In this document: one piece after another, positions 17,240-26,479 of the stretch | Layout: the number at the start of each line of letters is the position of its first letter | How positions within the stretch are numbered: position 1 is the stretch's first letter | From: Pseudoruegeria sp. SK021 | GTDB lineage: Bacteria > Pseudomonadota > Alphaproteobacteria > Rhodobacterales > Rhodobacteraceae | Direction of reading: 5' to 3' | Assembly (NCBI RefSeq): GCF_002119405.1 | Contig: NZ_MTBG01000016.1 | Coordinates: 17,374 to 81,373, forward strand | Length of the DNA: 64,000 nt | Notes under the pieces: model-generated | Database searches by the model: none | Told to the model about the DNA's origin: nothing | What the model saw: only the letters and a program-made list of their open reading frames with translations | Translations under genes and position numbers: made by a program

Positions 17240-18187
17240 CATCTCGGCAAGTCGGCGGGCGGCTTCTGCTGGGTCCAAGGCCAAGGCGGCGTCAGAGCCG
17301 CTGCATCCGATGACCATTCCGGCGGCAACGATGGCACGGCGCACGGCCTCAGCCGGGGGCATCCCCATCATCCGGCAGGCACAATAGGCACCGCCAAAGC
17401 TGTCGCCCGCGCCGGTCACGTCGGCGATTTGAACCGGGGGTACCGGGATTTCGGTGACGACCCCGTCAGAGGCCAACACGACCGATTGGCTGCCGCGCTT
17501 GATGATCGCCTCGCCAAAACCGGCATCGGTCAAGGCCAAAGCGGCCCCGTGCCAGTCGCCGCAGGCGATATGGGCGCTTTCCATTTCACTGGGCAACACC
17601 GCATCAGCCCCCGGCAGGCGGGCGGCCAGACCTGCGGCGTCCAGCCCCTTGGCGACATAGGGCGACGGATCCACCGATATGTAGCCCGATTGCGCCCGCA
17701 GCGCCGCCAGACTGCAGGGGCTGCGATCCCGGACTTGCGGATTCAAGTGCACCGCCTTCGCCGGAAGCCAAGCGGCCGGAATGTCCGACGCTTCGGGGGA
17801 AAAGTTGAGCAAATAATCCAGATAGGTGTCCGCATCGCCGGGATCCCCTTCGGACCCGATATGGGTCAGTCCGGTATTGCGGGGCAGGCAGCGGCGCGAC
17901 CCGTCGGTCTCATAGACAATCCATTCCGTCAGATGCGGCAGCGGGACGTCGCGACAATGGACGTGGTCGATGCCAGCGCGGGCCAGCATCGCTTCGACGT
18001 CAAAATCAAACCCGGTCCCGCGCCGCAGAGTGACCCCAATCCGTGCCGGATCCAGCCAGAGCCGTGCGCCAGCCGCGGAATAAATCGCGTTGCCCCCCAT
18101 CTGGGCCCGCCACGGCCCCGGGGTTGCAGGCACCACATGGTCAATGGTGACCTGACCAAGCAGAATCAGATCGGGGCCGCCGCTCAC
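17234..18187 (-). CDS. PfkB/ribokinase family carbohydrate kinase A
   Basis: A 317-residue kinase. The substrate-side glycines are in WRAQMGGNAIYSAAGARLWL and the ATP/catalytic motif DVTGAGDSFGGAYCA carries the catalytic Asp (GAGD). The reaction is ATP-dependent phosphorylation of a sugar or sugar conjugate hydroxyl. Its start overlaps the stop of the SIS-domain gene by four bases (ATGA). In frl operons a PfkB kinase (FrlD) and an SIS deglycase (FrlB) form the same pair, which suggests that this enzyme phosphorylates a substrate that the SIS protein then cleaves or isomerises. That role is inference. Confidence 0.9.
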   Translation of the reverse strand: MSGGPDLILLGQVTIDHVVPATPGPWRAQMGGNAIYSAAGARLWLDPARIGVTLRRGTGFDFDVEAMLARAGIDHVHCRDVPLPHLTEWIVYETDGSRRCLPRNTGLTHIGSEGDPGDADTYLDYLLNFSPEASDIPAAWLPAKAVHLNPQVRDRSPCSLAALRAQSGYISVDPSPYVAKGLDAAGLAARLPGADAVLPSEMESAHIACGDWHGAALALTDAGFGEAIIKRGSQSVVLASDGVVTEIPVPPVQIADVTGAGDSFGGAYCACRMMGMPPAEAVRRAIVAAGMVIGCSGSDAALALDPAEAARRLAEMS

Positions 18188-19347
18188 GCCAGTGCCGCCA
18201 CGTCTTCGCGGATCAAGCTGTTTGAAATCAGCTCAAACCCATCGGTGCGTCGCAGTGGGATCGACGTGATCCCGGACAGATGCGCCATGTAGAGCACCAC
18301 AAGCTGTGCCGGAAGGTGGTAGACCATGGGCGACAGAAGATCGCCAATATCGTCCGGCATGGCGAAATGGGCAAACGCACCGGACCCGTCCACGGACGCG
18401 GGCGCGACCAGCAAAGCGCGGCCACCCGCCCCAGCCATGCCGGACACGATTTCGGAAGCGCGATCTGCGGAATTGCCGGGAGGGGCGATGATGAACGCCA
18501 CCGATTGTTCGCGCCAGTTGAAATAGGTCAGGAAATATTCCAGATGCGCCCATTCCTCTAGATCCTGATGGACACCGTTGATGGGCATCTGCTCGTGGAA
18601 CTTAGCGGCGCTGTAGGCGGCGGTGCCGCGGCTGGGACCAGCGCCGAGGGAAAATACGGTATGTGCGCCGAGGATCTTTTGCGCCACATCCCGGGCCTGT
18701 TCGTCAATTGCCATTGCGGCTTGCGGCAGGCAGTCGATCGACCGGGTCAGATCGGCGCGCAAGGCCTGCGCGGTGTCGCTGGACAGATGGCCGCGCGCCA
18801 CACCCAGCGCAATCCCGAAGTTGTACAGCGCCTGCAACACGGCGACGTATTCGGCGAAGTTCAAGAAACACCGGCCATAGGCTTCGGGGATGTCGGCAAT
18901 GTCGCCAACGGGGCGGTGGACCACCGCATCGGCGCTTTTGGCCAAACGTCCTTCCATCGTGCCGGTGATGCCAAGGGTGGCCAGCCCGCGGCTTTTCGCA
19001 AGGGCCACACATTCCCGCGCTCGCGACGACGACCCGGAATTGGAGACGCTGACAATGACATCGCCGTCCGAGCAGACGGGCATTTGATACCGGGCCAACT
19101 CCATCGCGGTCAGGGCCTGCACTGGGATGCCTGTCCAGCGTTCCAAAGCCGGGGCTACCGATAGCGCGGCGAAATAGCTGTCACCCGATCCGGCGAGGAA
19201 CAAGCGTTTCGCGCCAGCGATGTCTGGGTTTTCCAGCGCGGCGGCGACGGTCGCATCAATGGTCTCTGTCAGGGCTTCGAGGTTTAGCGCGGTCTTCATC
19301 GCGGTGGCAATTTCTTCGGCGTGCGGCGGGAATGGAAGCTGGGTCAC
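18184..19347 (-). CDS. SIS-domain sugar isomerase/deglycase-like protein A
   Basis: A 387-residue protein with two SIS domains. The first has GAKRLFLAGSGDSYFAALS and VIVSVSNSGSSSRARE; the second has HTVFSLGAGPSRGTAAYSA and DLEEWAHLEYF, where the Glu and His fall at the position of the catalytic Glu/His of GlmS and FrlB-type enzymes. The start is taken as GTG at 19347, which overlaps the stop of the preceding ABC gene (GTGA), instead of an ATG at 19467 that would add 40 arginine-rich residues inside that gene. It probably handles an amino-sugar or fructosamine phosphate. Confidence 0.87.
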   Translation of the reverse strand: MTQLPFPPHAEEIATAMKTALNLEALTETIDATVAAALENPDIAGAKRLFLAGSGDSYFAALSVAPALERWTGIPVQALTAMELARYQMPVCSDGDVIVSVSNSGSSSRARECVALAKSRGLATLGITGTMEGRLAKSADAVVHRPVGDIADIPEAYGRCFLNFAEYVAVLQALYNFGIALGVARGHLSSDTAQALRADLTRSIDCLPQAAMAIDEQARDVAQKILGAHTVFSLGAGPSRGTAAYSAAKFHEQMPINGVHQDLEEWAHLEYFLTYFNWREQSVAFIIAPPGNSADRASEIVSGMAGAGGRALLVAPASVDGSGAFAHFAMPDDIGDLLSPMVYHLPAQLVVLYMAHLSGITSIPLRRTDGFELISNSLIREDVAALA

Positions 19348-20375
19348 GGAAGGAGGTCCTTTTCGGGCTCGGGAGTGTTCAGATGTGAGAGGCCGGGTGC
19401 AGCCGCATGGCAGGCCGCCATGTGGCTGTTCCCGAAGTGGGTCATTTCGGGGTCGATGCGCTTGCACATTTCCATGGCAATCGGGCAGCGGGTATGGAAC
19501 CGGCAGCCCGGAGGCGGGAAGGCCGGGCTTGGAATATCACCGCTCAGCATCGGCACCTCGCGATCGGCTTCGATGGTGGGGTCGGGCGACGGCGCCGCGG
19601 CCAGCAGCGCTTTTGTATAGGGATGGCGTGGGTTGGTGGTGATCTCGGCGGCAGTGCCGATTTCCACCAGCTTGCCCAGATACATGACAGCCACCCGGTC
19701 CGCGAAGCTGAACACCCGGGCAAGATCATGGGAGATGAACAAATAGGTCAGCGAAAACCGGTCGCGTAAATCGTCAAACAACTTCAGGATCTGAAGCTGC
19801 ATTGAGACATCCAGCGCCGACAGCGGTTCATCCGCGACAATGAAATCGGGCTGTACGATGACGGCGCGGGCAATGGCGATGCGCTGGCGCTGACCGCCGG
19901 AAAATTCGTGCGGGTAGCGGGCGGCAAAGGTCGGGTCCAAACCCACGGCCTCCAGCATCTCAGACACCTTGGTTCGGATCTGAGCGGTCGACTCGCTTGT
20001 GTGAACCCGCAATGGTTCGGCCAAGGTGTCGAAAATCCGCGCCTTCGGGTTGAGCGACGAATACGGATCCTGAAAGATCATCTGAAACCGGGACCGCGCC
20101 CGGCGCAATGTCTCGCCCGCCAAGGTCGTGATGTCCTTGCCGTCAAAGATCAACTCGCCGTGCGCAATCGGCGCGGTCCGGATCATGGCGCGTCCGAGGG
20201 TGGATTTGCCACAACCACTTTCACCAACAAGGGCAAGGGTTTCGCCGCGCTGGATCGACAGGTTCATATTGCGAACGGCTTGAACCACCGGAGCGGGCCC
20301 GCGTGAGAACAGGCCGCGGCGCATGTGAAATTCGACGGACAGGTTGCGGGCTTCGACCAGTGGGGGGTGGGTCAT
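19344..20375 (-). CDS. Oligopeptide/nickel-type ABC transporter ATPase (OppF/DppF-like)
   Basis: A 343-residue ATPase. Walker A is GESGCGKST (about 51-59), the Q-loop is MIFQDPYSSLNPKARI, the signature is FSGGQRQRIAIARA and Walker B is FIVADEPLSALDV. The C-terminal peptide-transporter extension has CRFHTRCPIAMEMC, typical of OppF and DppF. The ATG at 20375 overlaps the stop of the OppD-like gene by four bases; 18 further in-frame codons upstream are ignored. It is the fifth gene of a peptide-type importer operon. Confidence 0.95.
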   Translation of the reverse strand: MTHPPLVEARNLSVEFHMRRGLFSRGPAPVVQAVRNMNLSIQRGETLALVGESGCGKSTLGRAMIRTAPIAHGELIFDGKDITTLAGETLRRARSRFQMIFQDPYSSLNPKARIFDTLAEPLRVHTSESTAQIRTKVSEMLEAVGLDPTFAARYPHEFSGGQRQRIAIARAVIVQPDFIVADEPLSALDVSMQLQILKLFDDLRDRFSLTYLFISHDLARVFSFADRVAVMYLGKLVEIGTAAEITTNPRHPYTKALLAAAPSPDPTIEADREVPMLSGDIPSPAFPPPGCRFHTRCPIAMEMCKRIDPEMTHFGNSHMAACHAAAPGLSHLNTPEPEKDLLP

Positions 20376-21355
20376 GACGCAGATCCGATCAGAGGATGAA
20401 AGCAGGCGACGCTTTGCCCGCCACCGCATTGGTCCAACGTGGGGATTTTGGTGCGGCAGATGTCGGTCGCGCGGGCGCAGCGCGGCGCGAAGGCGCAGGC
20501 GGTGATGGGAAGGGACGGATCGGGGGGCGTGCCAGGAATTGGGGTTTGCTCGCGAAAGGACACGTCAAACCGCGAGGTCGAATCCAACAGCCCGCGCGTA
20601 TAGGGATGCGCCGGTGCAGAATAGAGGCGCGAGCTGGGCGCATCCTCGACGATGCGGCCGCCATACATCACCACAATCCGCTTCGCCACGCGGGCCAGCA
20701 GCGCCAGATCATGGGTCACCCAGATCATTGCCATGCCGATGTCGCGTTGAATCTGTTGAATGAGGCGGATGATGTCGGCCTGAACGGTGACGTCCAACGC
20801 CGTGGTGGGTTCGTCCGCAATTAGAAGTTTGGGCCGCAACGCCAGCGCCATGGCGATCATCATCCGTTGCCGCATGCCGCCCGAGGCTTCGTGCGGATGT
20901 TGGTTAACCCGCAGTTCCGGGGCGGGAATTCCCACCTGACGCAACAGTTCGATCGCGGCGTCTTTCGCCTCGGTCCGGCTCATGCCGCGATGGCGGCGCA
21001 GACCTTCCGAGATCTGCCGACCGACGGTCAGGACGGGGTTGAGGGAACTGAGCGGGTCTTGAAAGACGTAGGACACGGTCGGGCCCCGCAGCTTTTCCAG
21101 CTGGCGCTGCTTCATCCCGAGAATGGGATGGCCGTCAAGATCCAGCCGTGCGGCGGTGATGGTTGCCTGCTTTTCGTCCAGCAGTCGGGCAACCGACATC
21201 ATCGCGACCGATTTTCCAGAGCCACTTTCACCGACAACCCCGACCACCTCGCCGGGGGCGAGCGTCAAGGAGACGCCGCGCACGGCATGGATGGTGCGGC
21301 CACCTTGGCTGAATGCAACCTTGAGATCGTCGATATCTAGAATTGGCGCGGTCAA
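20372..21355 (-). CDS. Oligopeptide/nickel-type ABC transporter ATPase (OppD/DppD-like)
   Basis: An ATPase of about 327 residues that works with the OppF-like subunit. Walker A is GESGSGKSV (about 42-50), the Q-loop is [15 protein letters not shown], the signature is [15 protein letters not shown] and Walker B is [13 protein letters not shown]. The C-terminal extension has [14 protein letters not shown]. The start is set at a TTG at 21355 that overlaps the permease stop (TTGA) and gives the usual N-terminus [12 protein letters not shown]; an ATG at 21400 is the alternative. Open frame further upstream is antisense-like reading inside the permease gene. Confidence 0.92.
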   Translation of the reverse strand: MTAPILDIDDLKVAFSQGGRTIHAVRGVSLTLAPGEVVGVVGESGSGKSVAMMSVARLLDEKQATITAARLDLDGHPILGMKQRQLEKLRGPTVSYVFQDPLSSLNPVLTVGRQISEGLRRHRGMSRTEAKDAAIELLRQVGIPAPELRVNQHPHEASGGMRQRMMIAMALALRPKLLIADEPTTALDVTVQADIIRLIQQIQRDIGMAMIWVTHDLALLARVAKRIVVMYGGRIVEDAPSSRLYSAPAHPYTRGLLDSTSRFDVSFREQTPIPGTPPDPSLPITACAFAPRCARATDICRTKIPTLDQCGGGQSVACFHPLIGSAS

Positions 21356-22206
21356 TTTCCGATCCTCGGATTGAAGCGGTCCTGAAGCCAGTCGCCGCAT
21401 AAGTTTCCACCCAGCACTGTGATGGCGATGGCAAGGCCCGGCATTGCGGTCAGCCACCATGCGGTTTGCAAATAGGCGCGGCCGTCGTTCAGCATCACAC
21501 CCCATGAGGGGTTCGCGCCGTCCACGCCGACCCCAAGAAACGACAGTGCTGCCTCTGCCAGAATGGCTTGAGCCATGGAAAAGCTGGCCACCACGATGAT
21601 GGGCGACAAGGTGTTTGGCAGCACGGTGGTGCGCAGCAGGCGCAGCGTCGGCACGCCGACACTGATTGCGGCGTGAACATAATCTTGGGTTCTGACCGAC
21701 ATCACCGTGCCGCGCACCACCCGGGCGTAGTTGACCCATGCCCCCAGTGCGAGCACGAGAACAACGGGCCAAAAGCCGCCGCCAAATGTTGACAGGATAA
21801 AGATCGCCAGCAAGATGAATGGAAACGACAGTTGGGCGTTGATCACCACCGACAGGATGGAATCGACCCAGCCCCCGAAGTACCCGGCGACAATGCCGAT
21901 GGTCGATCCGATGGCGGCCCCGACGATGACGGCGGCGACCCCAACTGCCAGCGAAATCCGGGACCCGTAAATGACCCGGGACAGCATGTCGCGCCCCAGA
22001 TTGTCGGTGCCCAACGGATGTGCCAAGGATCCGCCCTCCAGCCACATCGGCGGCTGCATCCGGTCCAGCAGGCTGATCGCGGTGGGATCATAGGGGGCGA
22101 TCATGGGGGCCAGCACGGCGCCAAGCGCAACAAACAGAAGGATGCCCGCACCGATGGTTCCCAACATATCCCGCTTTCCCGGGATCAGGCGACGCAGAAC
22201 GCTCAT
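21352..22206 (-). CDS. ABC transporter permease (DppC/OppC-like)
   Basis: A 284-residue inner-membrane permease. It has the OppC-type N-terminal helix (MLGTIGAGILLFVALGAVLA), PLGTDNLGRDMLSRVIYGSR, and the EAA-like loop YVHAAISVGVPTLRLLRTTV followed by LPNTLSPIIV. FLGVGVDGANPSWGVML is a strong family mark. The ATG at 22206 overlaps the DppB-like stop by four bases. It forms the heterodimeric channel with that protein. Confidence 0.95.
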   Translation of the reverse strand: MSVLRRLIPGKRDMLGTIGAGILLFVALGAVLAPMIAPYDPTAISLLDRMQPPMWLEGGSLAHPLGTDNLGRDMLSRVIYGSRISLAVGVAAVIVGAAIGSTIGIVAGYFGGWVDSILSVVINAQLSFPFILLAIFILSTFGGGFWPVVLVLALGAWVNYARVVRGTVMSVRTQDYVHAAISVGVPTLRLLRTTVLPNTLSPIIVVASFSMAQAILAEAALSFLGVGVDGANPSWGVMLNDGRAYLQTAWWLTAMPGLAIAITVLGGNLCGDWLQDRFNPRIGN

Positions 22207-23120
22207 GACAGTTTCACCCGCGGGTCGATCAAGACATACAGCAGATCGACAAGTAAGTTGATGACAACAAAGGCTGTTGCGGCAAACAAGACCACGCCCT
22301 GAACCAGCGGGAAGTCCCGTTGATAGACCGCGTTGACAGCAAGCCGCCCAACGCCGGGCCAAGCGAAGATTGTCTCGGTGATGAACGCGCCGCCGATCAG
22401 TTCGGCCAGTTCAAGACCGGCCATCGTCACGATGGGGATCATGGCGTTGCGAAAGGAATGCACCCAAAGAACAGTTCTTTGACGCAACCCTTTTGATCGC
22501 GCGGTGCGGACGTAATCAGCGTTCAACACTTCCAGCATACTGGCGCGCATGAGGCGGGTCAGGCGGGCGGCCGATTGCAGCGCAATGGTGATGGCGGGCA
22601 GGATAATATAGCTGACGCCGCCATAGCCGGACACCGGAAGGATTTTTAGATGCACCGCAAAGAATGCGATCAGCATCAGGCCGATCCAGAAATTCGGGGC
22701 GGATTGCCCGATCATCGCGACACTGGTTGCCAAAAAATCCCAGACGGAATTGCGATTGAGGGCGATGAAGATGCCCAGCGGAACCGCGATGACAAGGGAC
22801 AGAATGAAGCCGGTAAACGCCAGTTTCAGCGTGGCTGGAAGGCGTTCCATGATCAGATCGCTGACCGCAGCCTGCTGGACAAAGGAAAATCCCAAATCGC
22901 CCTGCAGCGCATTGCCGATATAGCTGGTATATTGCACCAACAACGGGCGGTTCAGGCCCAGATACTCACGCAGTTGTTCTTTGGCTTCACGGGTGGCGTT
23001 TTCGGGGGCGATCAACTCCACCGGGTCGCCGGTCATATGTCCGACGATGAAGGTCGTGAAGGACACGATCAACAGGACGATGACGGCCATGGCAAGGCGT
23101 CGGATCAGGAACCGGAACAT
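22203..23120 (-). CDS. ABC transporter permease (DppB/OppB-like)
   Basis: A 305-residue permease starting MFRFLIRRLAMAVIVLLIVS, the typical first helix of DppB. LREYLGLNRPLLVQYTSYIG and LQGDLGFSF are the conserved periplasmic region, and ADYVRTARSKGLRQRTVLW is the cytoplasmic coupling loop. IGGAFITETIFAWPGVGRL is a near-universal family signature. It follows the binding protein after 84 bases and overlaps the DppC-like gene. Confidence 0.95.
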   Translation of the reverse strand: MFRFLIRRLAMAVIVLLIVSFTTFIVGHMTGDPVELIAPENATREAKEQLREYLGLNRPLLVQYTSYIGNALQGDLGFSFVQQAAVSDLIMERLPATLKLAFTGFILSLVIAVPLGIFIALNRNSVWDFLATSVAMIGQSAPNFWIGLMLIAFFAVHLKILPVSGYGGVSYIILPAITIALQSAARLTRLMRASMLEVLNADYVRTARSKGLRQRTVLWVHSFRNAMIPIVTMAGLELAELIGGAFITETIFAWPGVGRLAVNAVYQRDFPLVQGVVLFAATAFVVINLLVDLLYVLIDPRVKLS

Positions 23121-23204
23121 TTCGGGAGAATCCTTGTCGAAGGGAAGGGCCGAGCGGCGCCGAAGCGGCCGCTCGGCCTGTTGGTCTGTAAGCGGGGAAG
23201 GACC

Positions 23205-24734
23205 TTATTCCGTGGTCATCAGATAGGGCTCGACATAGTTGTCGGCCCGGAAGTCGTAGGTGATGTTGTTGGCTTTGCCGAAGACCACCGGCAGACGCCA
23301 CATGTAGAGCCAAGGCGCGTCATTCCAGACCGTCTGCTGGGCCTCAAATTCCAGTGCCAGACGCGCGTCATCATCCAGTGTCTGTGCGGCTTCGTGCACC
23401 AGCGCATCATACTCTTCGTTACAATAGCCGGACGAATTGTCGACATGGCCGCAGGTCAGGATCACCAGTTCCACCGAGGGGTTGATCAGCGCGGCCCAGC
23501 CCATGAAGTAGATGCCTTTGGTGCTGCTGCCGGACAGCATTTGGCGGAATTGGCCAAGCTCGACCGCTTCAACCGTGGGCTCGATGCCGACTTGCTGAAG
23601 GTAGGATGCGACGACCTCGGACACTTCTTTGCCGCCGGCGAAGCGGGTGGAATATTGGATGGTCAGAGGAAAGCCATCGGCATAGCCAGCCTCTGCAAGC
23701 AGGGCTTTGGCCTTTTCGGGATCGTAATCAAACGCCGCCAAGTCCGGGTTGTTGTTGGGGGGATTGACGATCGACGGGATCGGCACGGTCTTGCCGTCAA
23801 GCAACGCCGTGATGATCGTGTCCACGTCGACGGCATGGTTCAGCGCTTGGCGGACCTTGATGTCCTTCAAAGCCGGTTGCTCGCCCTCAATGTTGATGCC
23901 CATGTGCATCTTGCGCAGGCCCTCAACATAGACCGCTTCGCTGATGTCACTGTCGGCTTGACCGGCGGTGTCGGGGGTGATGTCCACGATGACATCTGCG
24001 GTGCCAGCACGAAGTTCGTTCAGGCGGGACGATGTCTCTGGCACCACCCGGAACACCACTGTTTCGGCGTCAGGCGCGTCGCCCCAATAGGTGTCGTTCA
24101 CAACCAAGGTCAGGCGGTCGTCGCGGTTCCATGAATCAAGCTTGTATGGGCCTGATCCGACCGGTTCAGAGGCCACCTTGTCTGCGGCGGTGTCGGTCAG
24201 ATACTGGGGGGCGCCGATGAAAGCCTCGGCCAGCCAATACAGCATATTGACGGTTGGGGCTTCCGTAACCAGTTCGATGGTGTAATCGTCGACAACGTTC
24301 ACCTCGATCAGGCCGGTCTGGTCGTGCAACTGTTGGACGGTTGCCCAAGGCGTGGTGTTCATCCGCTCCATGTTGATTTTGACGGCTTCGGCATTGAAGG
24401 GCTCGCCATTCGTGAACGTTACGCCTTCGCGCAGGTTGAACCGCCACGTGACGTCGTCGATCCGTTCCCATGAGGTGGCAAGCCGGGGTTCTGTGCTGCC
24501 ATCGGGGGCGCGGCGCACCAGACTGTCGAAAATCGACCAGATCACGGACCCGGTGGGATGGTTGGAGTCCAGCATATGCGGATCGAGGCTGGTGATGTCA
24601 TTGGCAGAAGCGATGGTGATGGTCTCGTTGTCCTGAGCCATGGCCGCAACGGGCACGGTGGCGGCCAAGGACAGAGCAATCGCCGAAGACAGCATCAACT
24701 GCCGGGCCAATCGCGATGGGGTGTGCAGGGTCAT
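23205..24734 (-). CDS. Peptide/nickel-type ABC transporter substrate-binding protein (family 5)
   Basis: A 509-residue exported protein. The signal peptide has the core LMLSSAIALSLAATVPVAAMA and a cleavage site near AMAQD. The mature part shows the family 5 hallmarks TITIASANDITSLDPHMLDS, WRFNLREGVTFTNGEPFNAE and YVEGLRKMHMGINIE. Such proteins bind di- and oligopeptides but also opines, nickel chelates and glycosides. It is encoded upstream of DppB and directly downstream of an amidohydrolase in the same operon, so the ligand is likely a conjugate that the amidohydrolase and the SIS/kinase pair process. Confidence 0.94.
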   Translation of the reverse strand: MTLHTPSRLARQLMLSSAIALSLAATVPVAAMAQDNETITIASANDITSLDPHMLDSNHPTGSVIWSIFDSLVRRAPDGSTEPRLATSWERIDDVTWRFNLREGVTFTNGEPFNAEAVKINMERMNTTPWATVQQLHDQTGLIEVNVVDDYTIELVTEAPTVNMLYWLAEAFIGAPQYLTDTAADKVASEPVGSGPYKLDSWNRDDRLTLVVNDTYWGDAPDAETVVFRVVPETSSRLNELRAGTADVIVDITPDTAGQADSDISEAVYVEGLRKMHMGINIEGEQPALKDIKVRQALNHAVDVDTIITALLDGKTVPIPSIVNPPNNNPDLAAFDYDPEKAKALLAEAGYADGFPLTIQYSTRFAGGKEVSEVVASYLQQVGIEPTVEAVELGQFRQMLSGSSTKGIYFMGWAALINPSVELVILTCGHVDNSSGYCNEEYDALVHEAAQTLDDDARLALEFEAQQTVWNDAPWLYMWRLPVVFGKANNITYDFRADNYVEPYLMTTE

Positions 24735-24767
24735 TTTTTTATACCTCTCTGTTGATGTTTTTTTTGG

Positions 24768-26210
24768 TTAGCTGCGTGCGGGCGGAAAAATCTGGGCGGA
24801 CGTGTGTCCGCGCCAGTTGCGTTCGGTGTAGCTGTGTAAAAGCGTGTCAAATATACGCGCCATCTGGCCGACTGGATCGTCGGGCAGGGCGGCCACCGGG
24901 GCGAAATCCGTGACCGAGGCTGCGCCATTGACCCAGACGTGGCGCGCACGTTGGCCCGGCGGCATCAGAAACAGCGCTTCCAGCGGATCGAAGACCGGCT
25001 GGACCTCTGGTGCGGCCATATCCCATACGACGATATCACTTCTGTGGCCTGCCGCTAACCGTCCGATATCAGGCCGCCCGATGGCATCAGCGGCGCCAAT
25101 CGTGGCGGCATGATACAAATCGGCGGGGTTGCATTCGGCCTTGCCGTCGATCCGGCCCATCGCCAAGCCCATCTGAAGGTTCATCAGCATGTTTGGTGGT
25201 GCCGTGTCGGTGCCGAGGCCGATGGCAATGCCGCGGTCTTTGAAAGCTCCGAACGATTGAAGTCGGCCACCGCCCCGTCCCATCACAAGGGGACAATGCA
25301 CCACCACGGCCCCGCTGTCTGCCAGAAGATCGATATCGGCGCGCGTGAGATCTGGGTCGGCCTCGGGCCCACCTAGCGTGACCGCATGCGGCAGCAGTGC
25401 CTTGGGGCCGAGTGCGCCCAAATGCGCCAGATGCGCGATGGAGGACCGTCCGGATCGCGCCCAGATGATGTTCGCTTCGTGCAATGACTGGCAACAGTGC
25501 AGACGGAACGGCACGTCAAGGTCATTGGCGGCATCAACGGTGCGGCGGATCAGGTCGTCAGAGCAGGTGTCGATGGTCGAGGGAACCAACAAGCCCGAGA
25601 TCAGCGGACCGAAGTCTTGGCAGTCGCGAATGAATGAGATGGCATCTTCCAAGCCGTGACGGCCCAAATCGTCCCGGGCGTACTGGCCAAAATCGCCGGT
25701 TCGCTCGACCACGTTGACAGAGCTTCGGAAACTGGGACCTAGGCAAAGCCGCAGGCCGATGTCTTGGCCGATCTGGGCGATGCTCTGAAACTCTTCGCCG
25801 CTTTCGGCCCAGTCCCGGAAAAGAAGTGAGGTGACCGGCAGGGCCGTCGTGATGCCCGAGGTCAGCAGTTGGGAGAAAACGATCCTGACCGAGGTTTCCC
25901 GGTCAACGGCGCTGAGAACGGTGGCGCGGTTGTTCTCGGCATAGTCCCGGCTCCATGCGGTGTCTCTTGGGTCGCGGGGAGCGCCGACGCCGAGGACGGT
26001 CGTGTCAACATCGGCGAGGGCATTCAAATCGACAAATCCCGGTGCGATCAACGCGCGTCCGCAATCGGTCGTCTTGTCTGCCGGACGATTGCTTTGCGGA
26101 CCCACACGCAAGATGGTGTCGCCCTCGAACAGGACCTCGCCGTTGCGGATTAGACTGTGGGTGTTGCTGGTGCCATCCAGCACCCAAGAGGCGGTCAATT
26201 TTTCGATCAT
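24768..26210 (-). CDS. Amidohydrolase family protein with altered metal site
   Basis: A 480-residue protein of the TRZ/ATZ-type amidohydrolase fold: a beta-sandwich start, PGFVDLNALADVDTT where the metal HxH is expected, FRLHCCQSLHE and VVVHCPLVMGRGGG for the later histidines, and GIAIGLGTDTAPPNM for the aspartate. The expected HxH at about 63-65 reads N63 and L65, so the usual first pair of metal ligands is missing. Some chlorohydrolase-like proteins share this change, as far as I recall. It is the first gene of the peptide-transporter operon, after an AT-rich regulatory region. Confidence 0.82.
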   Translation of the reverse strand: MIEKLTASWVLDGTSNTHSLIRNGEVLFEGDTILRVGPQSNRPADKTTDCGRALIAPGFVDLNALADVDTTVLGVGAPRDPRDTAWSRDYAENNRATVLSAVDRETSVRIVFSQLLTSGITTALPVTSLLFRDWAESGEEFQSIAQIGQDIGLRLCLGPSFRSSVNVVERTGDFGQYARDDLGRHGLEDAISFIRDCQDFGPLISGLLVPSTIDTCSDDLIRRTVDAANDLDVPFRLHCCQSLHEANIIWARSGRSSIAHLAHLGALGPKALLPHAVTLGGPEADPDLTRADIDLLADSGAVVVHCPLVMGRGGGRLQSFGAFKDRGIAIGLGTDTAPPNMLMNLQMGLAMGRIDGKAECNPADLYHAATIGAADAIGRPDIGRLAAGHRSDIVVWDMAAPEVQPVFDPLEALFLMPPGQRARHVWVNGAASVTDFAPVAALPDDPVGQMARIFDTLLHSYTERNWRGHTSAQIFPPARS

Positions 26211-26477
26211 GGATTCTCTCGACTTGCGTAACCCGAACTGTTCGAGAACTTTCGGTTCGCGGCAAGAAAATTTTTTGCTTTGTAATAAAAAAAAGAAAAC
26301 GAAAGTTGATGTGAAGAAAATAAGACATCGAAATGACGGAGTGTTGAGTGAATTAACTCATAAAATAAATCACGTTTATAAGTCTTTATGTTCGCTATGC
26401 CTAATTTTTGTACAAACTTATCTTACCGCTATGTACTTTTGTGACAGAATAAAGCGAAAGCAGAAAGCTGTGCTTTC
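26211..26477 (-). promoter_or_regulatory. AT-rich upstream region of the amidohydrolase-Dpp operon
   Basis: This 267-bp gap is strikingly AT-rich compared with the GC-rich genes around it, with a homopurine-like A-run near 26286-26299. CTTTCG occurs at 26249-26254 and its complement CGAAAG at 26300-26305 and 26455-26460; AACTTTCG and CGAAAGTT form an 8-bp inverted repeat 45 bases apart. On the minus strand the second copy reads CTTTCGTTTTCTTTT, similar to the TTTCG-rich operators of DeoR-family regulators. The DeoR gene at 28552-29325 is a natural candidate regulator. Promoter elements cannot be placed with certainty. Confidence 0.5.
26345..26360. promoter_or_regulatory. 16-bp near-perfect palindrome, candidate operator
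   Basis: TGAGTGAATTAACTCA is symmetric at 14 of its 16 positions (TGAGT and ACTCA arms around a central AATT). It lies in the AT-rich region about 135 bp upstream of the amidohydrolase start. Size and symmetry suit binding of a dimeric repressor. The protein that would bind is unknown. Confidence 0.4.
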
Positions 26478-26479
26478 TC
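26463..26479 (-). terminator. Hairpin at the end of the SIS-PfkB B pair
   Basis: AGAAAGC and GCTTTCT pair perfectly around a 3-base loop, overlapping the stop codon of the kinase gene. On the minus strand the stem is followed by GCTTTCGCTTTATTC, a T-rich but broken run, so it is a plausible intrinsic terminator separating this pair from the downstream operon. Confidence 0.5.

Noticed and set aside
19347..19360. AAGGAGGT, a perfect ribosome-binding site sequence
   Set aside because: It faces the plus strand, where no gene starts; the genes here are on the minus strand.
22650..24134. A 494-codon open frame on the plus strand
   Set aside because: It lies antisense to the DppB-like permease and the binding-protein gene, both of which are clearly real.
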